A DNA stretch of 64,000 nt from contig JBDOQK010000001.1 of NCBI GenBank assembly GCA_040437565.1, forward strand, positions 558,001-622,000. The letters run 5' to 3'. Below, piece by piece: positions 33,671 through 47,506 of the stretch. This DNA is from Albugo candida. Lineage: Eukaryota > Oomycota > Peronosporomycetes > Albuginales. Every line of letters begins with the position of its first letter. The first letter of the stretch is position 1. The notes under the pieces were generated by a model. That model searched no databases. It was not told the DNA's origin and saw only the letters and a list, made by a program, of their open reading frames with translations. The position numbers were made by a program, and so were the translations under genes.

Positions 33671-35199
33671 ATGAGCTCATCCGAGCTTTTATTCGCCTTT
33701 GTGATACTTGCCGATATATTATTTTCTGGTATTATTTTTGGATGGGGACCACTGCTTTTAATTCTCATCGAAGAGCGACAATATGGCGAATTCTGCGGAG
33801 ACTCTCACGAGGCGAATAAGATATGTCAAGCTCAAGAAAATCGACTTAATTTGATATTTGCATTAGCTTCTACTGCTATGAATGCTGCTGCGCTTCCTAC
33901 TGGATTACTCCTGGATCGGTTCAGGCCAACCATACTGATAACATGTGCCGCTGTTATGGAGATTACTGGGCTTTTTCTGTTCGCATTTGCCGATTCTAAA
34001 ACATTTGACCTCTTTGTTCCCGCTTATGTTCTTTTAGCAGCGGGAGGGTGTATAACGATGATGACTTCATTCCCAGCTAGCTTTGGAGCAAAACATCATC
34101 AAACAGCAGCTCTTGCTGCTATCAGCTGCTCCTATGATGCAAGTAGCGCGATCTTCCTTCTCGCGTACGCGATACACGAGACTTTTGGTGTCACCAAACG
34201 AAATCTTTTTCTATCTCATGCGATCCTGGGGATTTTCGTGTATGGAGCTCTAATCATCTTGTGGCGAATCAATGAGCAAGTATTGTATAGGAAAATACCT
34301 CCACCGGAGTCACGTAACACCACAGTAAAGAAAGTCTCTGTGGGAGTCCTGGTGGATAAATCTATGTATTCTCCGCTGAGCAAAAAGGATGTTAAACGGT
34401 TGGGAGAGCAATCGTGTGTCCAATATGGAAGCCTGAATGCCCAGAATATCACAACTCTACACAACGAAAACAAGCTTCAACAATATCACGCTGGAGGAGT
34501 AGCCCGAGTATCCAAGTGGGATTTGCTGAATTACAATTAAGGATCAATTGTGCACATTTGAATTTGTCTACATTCTCATTCTTGCGTCATTCCACATGTT
34601 ACGAACCACTTTATTTATCGGCACAGCCAACAAGCTACTCGAGGTTGGCTTTCGTTGCACAGGGAGCACTAGATGCATAGACTCATACTTTTGTTGTTTT
34701 TTAGAACTATGGCGATGTGAAACAAGGGCATTTTTATACAAAAGTATTTGGTTTTGTGCTACCATTAGGATTTGTATTTGTTCCAGTAATTGATCGCGTT
34801 GTGGAAGGAAAGGGCTTAGTGTATGCTCTAAAGTTCATCAGTACGTTGGGACTGCTTTACAACGTGCTCAGCTTCGTACCCGTTTTACCGCTCCAACTTG
34901 TCACGTGTGTACTCTTTACAGCTTTTCGTGCGTTCGTGTACGCTGTTATATCGGCCTTTGTGACCAAAACATTTGGACTAAGCAACCTCGGAGCTATTAT
35001 GGGCATCATCTATTCATTCGGATCCATTACAAGTTTTCTTGAATACCCTGCGTTAGCAATTTCGAATTCGTATTTGGACGGCGATTTGAATGTGGTGAAT
35101 GGACTTTCATTACTCCTTGCAATTTCTCTTTGCCCCCTCACACAAATGTACGAGCGGCATCACCGATTTCGCCAGCAAAAACACTGTCAATGGAGTTGA
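33671..35199 (+). CDS. Major facilitator transporter, SLC43-like
   Basis: About 12 hydrophobic helices; an integral membrane carrier. Exons 33671-about 34498, 34542-34643 and 34705-35199 give 474 codons plus stop. The second intron (34644-34704, 61 nt) is clear. The first is inferred from a frame change; its acceptor at 34541 is good, its donor GTAGCC at 34499 less certain (43 nt). SLC43-like features are FGWGPLLLIL in helix 1 with a Cys-containing outer loop, LLLDRFRP after helix 2, a long central loop with YGSL, and CTFEFVYILILASFHMLR at the start of the second half. The human family moves large neutral amino acids; substrate here is unknown. It is convergent with the next gene, 79 bp apart. 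Confidence 0.75.
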
Positions 35200-35278
35200 A
35201 ATACACAAAGAACAGCCTGACGAAGTACAAGTATCAAGTTCATAGTATGGAAAATCTGTTTGGAATATATTTTTGATA

Positions 35279-36550
35279 TCAATGAGCGATACCAAACGAT
35301 TTCGTACTCGGCAAAATTTTCTTCTCAGACGAAAATGAAGTGAATGAAGCTTTCCGCTCTCGAATGACGCGAGCTTCGGGAGGGATTACATTCTGTGTGG
35401 TCGTGTGGGTCGACCGGTTTCTCGATACATAAGTATTTTTCAAATCGTGAAGCTTCTTGGTCGCTTCTACAATTTGCCTCGACTCCAAGGCAGTTTGCAC
35501 ATTCCGATTCCGCTGAAGTAAGCGTTTGGAATCTACAGCGCGTTGATTCAAATGCTCTGTCCGTTTCGCCTCAATTCGTTTACAAAGCGCTTGCAGCTCT
35601 GCTTGGTGTTGTTGGCGTAACTTTGCTTCTTTTTTCGAATGGCCCGTATGGCAATCACCGCCCAGTTTGGTCCGCTCGTACTGCTCCATACCGTCGACAA
35701 ATTGCTTGATTTTCTGAGCTTCCGCATACTTTTTCTGTTGTGCTAATCGATATTGGCGACGACGCCAATCGATCAATTCCTTGGAGAATTTTGGTGTTCG
35801 TTCTGCAGAGTCTTGCGTCAATTTTTCACGTAAATCGCTCAATTCCAAAGCGTGTTTCTGACTCATTTGCTGCGTATACTTGGCCGCCATTCGATCATAT
35901 TGCTCCAAGTATTGATCCCAAGCTTGATTGAAATCATGAAATTGCAAATTGTGTGCGATTTGAACATCTTGACGTTCCGCCATTTGCTTTGCTTTCAGCG
36001 CTTTTGTTTGCCGTTTGAATTCTTGCGTGCGTAAAACTTGTAATTGCGTATCAGCGCGTTGTGCCTCCAAGTAATTGCCCTCTTGCTCGCATTTGAGACG
36101 ATACTCTTCCAAAATGCTGATAAATTCGCCAACTTTAGTACTATCTCCAAGTGGGTCAGAAGCATGCTCAAGGTCTTCTGAAGTCGACGTATTCGTATCA
36201 AAGACCGTCGTGAGACTTTTAGTGTGTGAGTGCAGTACCGATAGAAAAGTGTCAAACGAGACGTGATGTTGCCCATTACAAGCAGCATCGAATGCAGCCA
36301 TATGTTCTATGAGGAGAATCGGTCAAGGGCTTTGACACTGAGACACGATATTAAAAATCAAACCGTTGGCTGTATCGCTTCTGATCTGACCAAGTATTAC
36401 TGGTAGATGCGTTACTGCAATTTTGCCACTGGCATTCTCATCATACATATCAAACACCGCTACAGATCGAATAAGCTTTGTGATGAAAGCAGAGAAGCGT
36501 GAATTTTTACCTCGTAGTGCAAGCATTTCATCAGTGTCTGGGGCGCTCAT
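35279..36550 (-). CDS. EF-hand coiled-coil protein
   Basis: Exons 36550-36511, 36459-36364 and 36306-35279 with introns of 51 and 57 nt; 387 codons plus stop. With the introns removed the N-terminus reads LALRAVFDMYDENASGKI, a calmodulin-like EF-hand entering helix and loop. A second, degenerate EF-hand follows (EHMAAFDAACNGQHHVSFDTFL). The remaining about 290 residues are a nearly continuous charged coiled coil rich in Gln, Lys and Glu. Proteins of this shape are common in flagellar or cytoskeletal structures of protists, but no specific family is recognisable. A calcium-sensing structural role is inference. Confidence 0.7.
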
Positions 36551-36674
36551 CTGCTTCTATGAGACCAATGTGCTCACGTTGTACAAAATGGTAATCGACT
36601 TTTTCTGCATTGAAATCTGAAAATACCACTCGAAATAACCAAAATTAAGAATAGATGTGAGCATTGCGTATCGG

Positions 36675-39420
<2,746 letters not shown>

Positions 39421-39848
39421 CAATATATAGTAATCTCACCTGCGGAGCTGTTCACAACAGANNNNNNNNNNNNNNNNNNNNNNNNNNNNNNNNNNNNNNN
39501 NNNNNNNNNNNNNNNNNNNNNNNNNNNNNNNNNNNNNNNNNNNNNNNNNNNNNNNNNNNNNTGAAGCATTTTCAGCAATCGATTTTTTCTTCGTTTTCTT
39601 CTTCCTTCGCTTTTTATTTGCAGCTGTCGGATTCTGTGAGAAAAATCGCATCAATATATAGTAATCTCACCTGCGGAGCTGTTCACAACAGACGATTTTT
39701 CACGTGTCAAAGCGTTAAAGTTTTGGTGATTGGTGTCCATTTCTATGCTTTTTGATACAGACCCAGTCTTTGGACAAATTGCAAAAGTAGTATATTGAGA
39801 ATTCTAATTACTTATATAATCATCTAAGCATTATGGATTGCAGTTGAA
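39421..39848. other. Intergenic with gap, no gene
   Basis: It contains a duplicated copy of the SRPK 5' end on the far side of the gap at 39462. No separate gene is supported. Confidence 0.6.
39462..39561. other. Assembly gap (100 N) with duplicated flanks
   Basis: 39331-39461 equals 39562-39692 (131 bp), repeating the start of the SRPK gene. Confidence 0.97.
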
Positions 39849-41054
39849 TTATGTGTCGATGCCGAGATGCTTGAGATATTTGAATCGGATGTCATGAGAT
39901 GAGCGTGCGCGTGCTGAAACTTTGACATGAACGTCGTTTGGGATGAAAATCAAGGAATTTATATTTGTTTTTGCCATCTCCATAGTGTCAATTTGTACAG
40001 ATTTCTGTTGCATCGTGATGTTGGGTTGGTCAGCTTCGTCAGATACTCCAGAGTCGCTTATTGTAGCTTCTTTGCTCTCAATGTCATCGTCGTTACCGGG
40101 AGTATCATCGGCTGAGATGGTCTTGTCGGATACTTCGAGCTCCATTTCTTCATATAACGATTCCAAATTGCGTTCGACCATTGAGACAAATTCTTCGCGA
40201 GTGTGCCAGATGCAATTTCGTTGATGTTTTGTATATTCCTTGTGAATCGGAATATAAAAAAGTTCAGCTTCGTGATTAAATCGGACACTAGCTTTCGCTT
40301 GTTCTAAATGATTGCAGTCTGATGTGGTAGATTTCTGCTTGTGAGATGTAATGTGACCATCATCAATGTCAGATTGTGTGTCGATGGGAGTTATCTCATT
40401 CAAAACACACGAAGCATGACGCTTTTTGTCTTCTTTCGAACTATTCCGATTTTCTTTTTTGCCGTTTGAACTATACCAATTTACAAATAAGTCCAAAATC
40501 GACTTATCTCGACTTCTGTCCTTCTCCACGTCGTTCAGAGTCACTTTAAGACCTTTTTTTCGTTGCATCGATCGTTTTGATGATCTTTCAAGTTCTCGAC
40601 GAGTTGGGTTGATTCCCAATTGACTCCAGTATTGATGACGGATAGTCATGCCGTCACGACCAATTTTTGGGATAGAACCAAAAGATGATTCAAAATGTCT
40701 CAAACTGAGAGGATCTTTTCTCTCGGGAATTCGTTTCTGAGATCTTCGACGCTTTTTCTCTTCTTCAAGAACCGAATCATCCACAGGACAAACTCGTAGT
40801 TTTGGCATCGGTTTTAATTGATAAATTAGCGCACTTTCGTTCAATTTGTCACCCATTACTTCTGAATCATCCCTTTTTGCTGTATTTTTGTAATCATCAT
40901 CATGTTCGATGGCGTCATCCAAATAGCGACGAGATGTTGGGGTATCGCTGAATCGCCGCACACGAATTCCCTTTCCGCCGTTCCTTATTGAAATACTGGT
41001 GGCGCACAGCGTGCCTTGATTTCTCTCCAACGAGAGCTCTGCGAATGAATTCAT
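39849..41054 (-). CDS. Uncharacterised protein with VRF-W-REEF motif
   Basis: 401 codons from ATG 41054. Mostly disordered and charged. One compact region near residue 270-315 reads SVRFNHEAELFYIPI..EY...QRNCIWHTREEF....RNLES. This pattern (V-x-F, then Y, R, W, E-F and R-N) recurs in proteins of oomycetes and diatoms, and loosely resembles the PP1-binding core of GADD34-type proteins; function unknown. An alternative longer 5' end exists: a GT-AG segment of 46 nt (41015-41060) joins an upstream open frame (41061 to about 41223) in phase, but that frame has no ATG. Two acidic stretches lie at about residues 45-60 and 325-345. Confidence 0.6.
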   Translation of the reverse strand: MNSFAELSLERNQGTLCATSISIRNGGKGIRVRRFSDTPTSRRYLDDAIEHDDDYKNTAKRDDSEVMGDKLNESALIYQLKPMPKLRVCPVDDSVLEEEKKRRRSQKRIPERKDPLSLRHFESSFGSIPKIGRDGMTIRHQYWSQLGINPTRRELERSSKRSMQRKKGLKVTLNDVEKDRSRDKSILDLFVNWYSSNGKKENRNSSKEDKKRHASCVLNEITPIDTQSDIDDGHITSHKQKSTTSDCNHLEQAKASVRFNHEAELFYIPIHKEYTKHQRNCIWHTREEFVSMVERNLESLYEEMELEVSDKTISADDTPGNDDDIESKEATISDSGVSDEADQPNITMQQKSVQIDTMEMAKTNINSLIFIPNDVHVKVSARARSSHDIRFKYLKHLGIDT

Positions 41055-41564
41055 TCTTACCGAGTTGGAAGTCAGAAGGATGAGCGATTTTGAAGTTTGA
41101 GCTCAAACTCAAATCGTGAGAGAGTGACCGATTTTGCGTTGCACCGTACACTTCAAAATAGGATTTCCTTATGATTATCAGAGATCGTTTAGTAATGATC
41201 TCTCTCTTGCATGCTTGACTAGACTATTATATTCATGACATCACACTTATATACAAACCTGGTCGAATCCAATCACAAAAGGAGCTCAAAAACGCGCACA
41301 GTTGTGCAACATGAGGCGCATGATTGACACATAAGGTTTCCTAGTACTGAGACAAAGTTGTGTTGCACACTTGGAATTAGAATCAGCCATATTGTAACTG
41401 ACTCTATTAATAGCCTCTAATGGCCCAGTAAATGCATCTTAGTGGCCCATATAACTGCTAGATGGCCCAGTGTCCCACCTAAAAAACCTCAAAAACAAGG
41501 TGTTTACACACTGGTTGCTGCACGATAAAGTGATTCACTTCTTGATTCTTATACAATCGTAAAC
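41055..41564. promoter_or_regulatory. Upstream region of PDX1 with spaced GGCCCA motifs
   Basis: Three GGCCCA hexamers in the same orientation at 41422, 41444 and 41464, spaced 22 and 20 bp, about 100-140 bp before the PDX1 start. No gene. Equivalent GGCCCA elements are known promoter motifs in plants; a role here is inference. Confidence 0.4.
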
Positions 41565-42491
41565 ATGCAATCGAATGCGCAGACCAACGGCACTTGCTCA
41601 GAAGGAACCTTTGCTGTGAAGGCAGGCCTTGCCAAAATGCTGAAAGGTGGTGTCATCATGGACGTTACGAATGCAGAACAAGCGCGTATTGCCGAACAAG
41701 CCGGAGCTGTTGCAGTCATGGCCCTCGAGCGTATCCCGGCTGATATCCGTGTAGACGGTGGCGTGGCACGAATGAGTGATCCTCAAATGATCGAACAGAT
41801 AAAAAAAGCGGTCACTATTCCAGTAATGGCTAAAGTACGAATTGGACACTTTGTTGAAGCACAAATATTAGAGGCTTTGGAGATTGATTACATTGACGAA
41901 AGTGAGGTGCTTACAATGGCCGATGAAGAAAACCACATCAATAAACATAACTACAAAGTTCCTTTTGTATGTGGATGTCGAAATTTGGGGGAAGCTCTGC
42001 GTCGTATCGCCGAAGGAGCATCTATGCTCCGAACTAAAGGGGAAGCTGGCACAGGAAATATTGTCGAAGCTGTACGTCATGCGCGATCCGTTCAGCGTGA
42101 GATCAAAAGATTGAGTAGTATGGATGAGGACGAGCTGTTTGTGGCTGCCAAGGAAATGCAAGCGCCTTACAATTTAGTTAAAGAAGTCGCCAAGACTGGA
42201 CGTTTGCCTGTTGTCAATTTCGCTGCTGGTGGTGTCGCAACTCCAGCAGATGCAGCTCTGATGATGCAACTTGGAATGGATGGTGTTTTTGTTGGGTCAG
42301 GAATCTTCAAATCAGGTGATCCAGCGAAACGCGCTCGTGCAATGGTACAAGCTGTGACTCACTTTAAAGACGTAAAGCTTTTGAAAAATATAAGCACGGA
42401 TCTGGGAGAAGCTATGGTAGGTGTACAGGATCTGAAGCACTCAAATGTGAATTTCCGAGATCGGGAGGGGAAGCTTCATGGTGCCTGGTGA
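41565..42491 (+). CDS. PDX1: Pyridoxal 5'-phosphate synthase, PDX1/PdxS/SNZ
   Basis: 308 codons, full family length, no intron. The synthase subunit builds pyridoxal 5'-phosphate (vitamin B6) from ribose 5-phosphate, glyceraldehyde 3-phosphate and ammonia; ammonia comes from the PDX2 glutaminase, which is not in this window. It is a (beta/alpha)8 barrel. Signatures: GGVIMDV with Asp33, [10 protein letters not shown], the catalytic Lys90 in MAKVRIGH, Lys158 in RTKGEAGTG, the phosphate-binding [20 protein letters not shown] and [10 protein letters not shown]. The C-terminal tail is present. The GC-richer, highly conserved frame makes this one of the surest calls. Confidence 0.98.
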   Translation: MQSNAQTNGTCSEGTFAVKAGLAKMLKGGVIMDVTNAEQARIAEQAGAVAVMALERIPADIRVDGGVARMSDPQMIEQIKKAVTIPVMAKVRIGHFVEAQILEALEIDYIDESEVLTMADEENHINKHNYKVPFVCGCRNLGEALRRIAEGASMLRTKGEAGTGNIVEAVRHARSVQREIKRLSSMDEDELFVAAKEMQAPYNLVKEVAKTGRLPVVNFAAGGVATPADAALMMQLGMDGVFVGSGIFKSGDPAKRARAMVQAVTHFKDVKLLKNISTDLGEAMVGVQDLKHSNVNFRDREGKLHGAW

Positions 42492-42593
42492 TTCAGTGTA
42501 CAAATGTCAACGTCCGACCCCTATCGAGCATAGGATAATTCATCAGAATAAAGCAACTTGATGCGCAAATCGCTCATTATGAACCTCGAAAAC

Positions 42594-45500
42594 TTAGTTT
42601 TTCGGTGTCTTCTCTGCTCGTAGAAGAGCAACAACGTGCGCCAGATCTTGAATCTCTTGCTTCGCTGCGTTATATTCCTTTTCTTCTGAAACAATTCGGT
42701 CAACAAGTGCATCACGCAACTCCACAAATCGCTTTCTGCACGCCGAATTTGCTGCCCTGTGCACATGCAGCAATTGTAATCTATAAAGCNNNNNNNNNNN
42801 NNNNNNNNNNNNNNNNNNNNNNNNNNNNNNNNNNNNNNNNNNNNNNNNNNNNNNNNNNNNNNNNNNNNNNNNNNNNNNNNNNNNNNNNNTTTTCGGTGTC
42901 TTCTCTGCTCGTAGAAGAGCAACAACGTGCGCCAGATCTTGAATCTCTTGCTTCGCTGCGTTATATTCCTTTTCTTCTGAAACAATTCGGTCAACAAGTG
43001 CATCACGCAACTCCACAAATCGCTTTCTGCACGCCGAATTTGCTGCCCTGTGCACATGCAGCAATTGTAATCTATAAAGCCATCAAAAGGGATGCTTACG
43101 TAAGTATCCCGCCATCGATTTGACTTGTCATCGCTTGAACGTGTTTTTTCTTTTCAATCAAATTGCGTTTTCGACGCATCCAATGCTCAAGACGGCTTGC
43201 TAGTTCCTCAATAGATAACAATCTTTTCCCGCACGCTCTGTCTGAGCTTTTGATGTCTTCTGTCCGACACTTGGAGCTCATCTCGTTCCCAATTTCACGC
43301 ATTTTCGGCTCCGGTACCGATTTCAGCTGAGAATGATTGTGAGAAATCTTTTGCGTCTGAAGTGCCATGTCATGCTGCCCAAAAAGCAGATCGAATGGCT
43401 TTCTCGGACGCGGTCGTGCCCGTGGAAACACGTTCAGCTCGTGAAACTCGCCGCGAGTCTCTGTAAACTCATTATCTCGAAGAAGAAGAGGTTTTTTCCG
43501 ACCAAATTGCTTCTCGCTGTCATACAAACTCTTTTGCGCCATCGCAAAAGGCAATAATGGGAAAATAGGAGCATTGGGCCGTTCTCGTGCACGCAATGTC
43601 TTACTTCTCCACTGTCGTGCGATACAAGCGACTTTTCTCCAAACTCGCATCGATTCAGCCGCTTGCACCATCTCCAAAGTTTGGAGTCTTTGTTCCTGTA
43701 ATCCTGTTGCTGCAAGAAACCAAAGACGAAGACCTTGACGGATAAAGTACTGATGACGAAACTCGAGAGCCGCATGGTATCGTGCTCGCTCTTCCATCTT
43801 CATTGATATGTGCGTTTTCCAGGTCAGGAAAATCTTACGCTGTAGAGAGATTTTCCAATGCAATAATGAGAGTTGCAGTTGCTTTCTACAGCGAATGCGT
43901 TGTTCCCGCTTGTAATTCCATTCTGTAAAGTATCGAAGGAGAAGTGTTCGTCTTTCATGGAGCTTAGCACGCTGATACATGTCAGATTTTTGACGCACTT
44001 TGACAAGGTAGATCTTCCATGCGGTAAGGAAGCGGTATGCCAAACGTTGCTCACATCTGCCTCGGATGTACGCTGCAATATGACGAGTACATAATCGATG
44101 AATTGCATGTTCCTTCCAGTTGAGAAAATAATGTTCTCTTTTTTGTATCATTTTTTTTGCCTCGTGATCTCTCGCACGCTGTGCGAAAGCTTCCATAAGC
44201 ATTTTTTGATCTCGACACCACTTTGACCATGCAGTAATGGTTTTCCATAATAAAGTGTGCTCGTAATGCTCAATAGCATCGTCAAGTTTTCTCTTGACGA
44301 TCTGCACTTGCATGTGATATATCACAAAACCGGAATACCAAATGCGTTTGAGTAGAGCTTTTTGGTTGGCACTTTTGATGGTTCCTTCAATCTCGGTGTT
44401 TCTCTTCCGATGGAGTGTGAATGTTTTCCAGGCAAGAAAGAGCGAACGCTGCAGCTTTTCTGTCGTTTTAAGCTTAAAATTGCGAATATTCTGATGCAAA
44501 TTTTCTTTGTTTTGTTTGAACCCAGTGAAACCACTGGAAAGTAGACAAAAGTATCGAAAACGTCTACTTTTTCGTCGAAAGGTATCCTTCTTCCTTCCCT
44601 CAGCAGTGTACATTTTCAGAGAATTCCAGACGAGAAGAAGAAGACGAGAATTCTTCGCATGCATAATCACTCTTGTTGCTATTCTTTGACGAAATGTGCG
44701 TCTCCAATCAGTCAAGTGACCACGCAATATCGCGTCATGTCTTACTTGAGCAGTCGACTTTTCGTGCGATTTGAGACGGGAAAGGTATCGCCAATGTCCA
44801 AACACTTCATGAAGTACCCTAGCTTTAGCCTGTTCGGTTATAAGGCTTCCATTTGTTCGAGCGTTTGCATCAATATGTATCCTATCTCGTAGACAGCGAA
44901 ATGTATGATACATCAGGGCCTTTGTACTCCACCTATGACACAATATAAGCTTCTCTATCAGACCAAAAGAAGCTTTAACGTACCTTTCAAATATATTTTT
45001 CATTCGATTTCTACGCAATTGACGAGAGAATTTGCAGTACTGTATGTGCTTTTTCAGACTGTGGATCGCGCGCTTTGTGAGCTTATAATACTGAAATTTG
45101 AAAGCCTGTCGATCAGCTACTGCTTCAGTATGAACACGATCACGCCAAAATTTCCACACTCTCCAAGTATCTCGCTGTCGCCGTGCGTGTATGACATTTC
45201 GATACTTTCTCCTATTTATCGCATTTTCAGTGTATCTTTTCCAGATCTATCATTGTGATTTATGCCTTTGCAAAAACCAATTTCCAAATGAAATGTATTT
45301 TTTTACGTAAAACGATTGCTTTTGGATGTAATCTGCATAACTGAGTACAATCACACGCAGAGTCACGCAAATAAATTCTCTGAGTCGATTCTCTGCGCAA
45401 TTTTTTCCCGTTGTGCCCAAAGCGGAGCTTCTATTTCGATGTAATAACTGTCTGCCGGTATCGCTCTTATTGAACTTCTATTAAAGGAGGAGAATGTTAC

Positions 45501-46054
45501 CACTTCTAATTGATTCGAAACTATCGCTTATACCGAATGCTCGCGACACTTTGCACGCCATTGATGGAACACATATCGCTGCCAGNNNNNNNNNNNNNNN
45601 NNNNNNNNNNNNNNNNNNNNNNNNNNNNNNNNNNNNNNNNNNNNNNNNNNNNNNNNNNNNNNNNNNNNNNNNNNNNNNNNNNNNNCTCTGAGTCGATTCT
45701 CTGCGCAATTTTTTCCCGTTGTGCCCAAAGCGGAGCTTCTATTTCGATGTAATAACTGTCTGCCGGTATAGCTCTTATTAAACTTCTATTAAAGGAGGAG
45801 AATGTTACCACTTCTAATTGATTCAAAACTATCGCTTATACCGAATGCTCGCGACACTTTGCACGCCATTGATGGAACACATATCGCTGCCAGAATCGCA
45901 CACCAATGCGACAGGCTGCAATGATTTGCTAGACTATTGTCAGTATGCTCATATCGCGAGATGTTTCACTTTACATTCTTTCTACTTTGGTATCGTCTAT
46001 GCGAATCTCTCCATGCAAGAAAAGCTCGAGCCAGTTCAGATCGACGCGAGTCAT
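42594..46054 (-). CDS. SFI1-like centrin-binding repeat protein
   Basis: Five exons: 46054-45986, 45928-45842, 45785-45307 (gap inside), 45246-43100 and 43047-42594 (gap inside). Introns are 57, 56, 60 and 52 nt; 878 codons plus stop after merging the two duplicated flanks. Almost the whole protein consists of loosely repeated helices with the spacing F/L...W...., for example LLVWNSLK, SLFLAWKTFTLH, YFLNWKEHAIH, RFLTAWKIYLVK, RYFTEWNYK, KIFLTWKTHI. This is the SFI1 type of centrin-binding repeat found at centrosomes and basal bodies. The last exon is a short coiled coil. The start at Met 46054 is tentative; the frame is open further upstream without Met. It is divergent from the CaMKK-like kinase, 113 bp apart. 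Confidence 0.75.
42790..42889. other. Assembly gap (100 N) with duplicated flanks
   Basis: 42599-42789 equals 42890-43080 (191 bp). The last exon of the SFI1-like gene appears twice; only the left copy reaches the stop codon. Confidence 0.97.
45586..45685. other. Assembly gap (100 N) with duplicated flanks, three mismatches
   Basis: 45378-45585 and 45686-45893 (208 bp) match except at three single bases. The flanks are therefore probably the two alleles of one locus. Confidence 0.95.
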
Positions 46055-46167
46055 CCATATTTGGCTGATGTCATGAGATTGGTCAATAAGTACGTCTGAT
46101 ACACCAATTATATGCGAGGCACACTGAAATGCCGCATGCAACACAATAGGAAGCGACCGAAAGAAAG

Positions 46168-47325
46168 ATGAAATCGGAGCGTCAAGTCTCCAATTTGGTA
46201 TTCAAATGGCACGATATGGATGGTAAAACGTACTTTCATAATTACGTTACTTGTGAAACAATTGGAAGAGGTCGTTTTGGTAAAGTCAAAAGGTGTTATC
46301 AAATGTATGACAATAGAATCAAAAGCGACAGAAAAGTGCAAAATGTGGATGAAGACATCTTATCATATTCCTTGCGAAAAATAAGACTTTATGAGTTATC
46401 ATTCACTTATAGAAAAAGATCAAAGAGTTTTAATTTTGTCGACGGATTAGCGCGAGAAACTCGACTTTTTGCGGCTAAAATCATATCAAAACGGCTTCTG
46501 AGACGAATGAAAACATATCAATGGAATGAAGAGTTGAAACAAATGACTACAAGATCGGCGCTGGATGATTTATATAGAGAAATACAGCTCATGCGGCAAT
46601 TTAATCACGAAAATGTCGTGAGTTTGAATGACGTACTAGATGACCGGGGAGAAGATAAAATATATTTTATCACGGAATATATGAAAAACGGTGAATGCAT
46701 GCGATTTGACAGCGTCAGACGAAGATTTACATCTCCAATCACCAAAACCGTTCTACCAGAGACTTTGGCTCGTCGACATATCTCGGATATTCTTCACGGC
46801 ATCAGGTATCTCCATAACATGGATGTTGCTCATCGTGACCTAAAGGTTAGAATCACCTTTACAAGGTGCGATGATTGCTAACGTAACCACTGTTGTCACG
46901 TATAGCCACACAACATCCTCCTCGATAGCTCTTTCCGATGCCGAATTACTGACTTTGGATGCGCCATCTACAAGCCTGAAGAAGGAGCTTTGGTCTCCGA
47001 CACATGCGGAACTTATCACTTTTTTTCTCCTGAATGTTGCTCAGGAGATCCCTATGATCCATTTCTAGGCGATATGTGGGCAGTCGGGATTATATTATAC
47101 ATATTCGTGTATGGGAAGCTTCCTTTCGAGGCAGAACACACTGGCATTTTATTTGAAAAGATAACACAGCATGAAGTCACCATCAATCCATGTAGCCTGT
47201 CAGTTCTTGGTGTTGATTTTCTCACAAAGTTGATTGAGAAGGATCCATCCAAGCGAATGTCAGCAACTCAAGCTCTCTGTCACCCTTGGATATCAAAGTG
47301 TGCTCACGACGCCGCAAATGCTTAG
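46168..47325 (+). CDS. CaMKK-like serine/threonine protein kinase
   Basis: Exons 46168-46845 and 46906-47325, intron 60 nt; 365 codons plus stop. Complete kinase core: P-loop GRGRFGKV (residues 33-40), ATP-binding Lys104 in FAAKII, catalytic loop HRDLKPHNILL (Asp224), DFG at 242-244, and CGTYHFFSPE for the activation-segment end. A long Arg/Lys-rich insert of about 55 residues lies between the P-loop and the lysine, and a loop with REIQLMRQFNHENVV follows. This insert and the C-lobe wording (PYDPFLGDMWAVGIILYIFVYGKLPFE) are typical of calcium/calmodulin kinase kinases and the related SnRK/AMPK-activating kinases. No calmodulin-binding tail is visible, so calcium control is not assured. Confidence 0.88.
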
Positions 47326-47506
47326 AAAGTCGGCATAAATTCTGGTTTTCAACCGCATTTGCTCTCAAATGCCGCTATTTTCTCTTTGGATTGGCGTCCT
47401 GTCGTTGTAATTGTCTGTTTATATCAAAAGATAACTTATCGGATGAAAATTATACGCTCTCCTGACACAATAGGTCGAGTAGACTCGGGAGAATAGGCTG
47501 AGCAGA

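Noticed and set aside
43075-43099. A 28-nt intron in the SFI1-like gene
   Set aside because: Moving the acceptor to CACAG gives a 52-nt intron in the same phase, in line with all other introns here.
45494-46099. Plus-strand frame with HAIDGTHIAAR, resembling a Harbinger nuclease fragment
   Set aside because: The opposite strand carries phase-matched exons of the SFI1-like gene over the same interval; the plus-strand match is a single short word and then stops.
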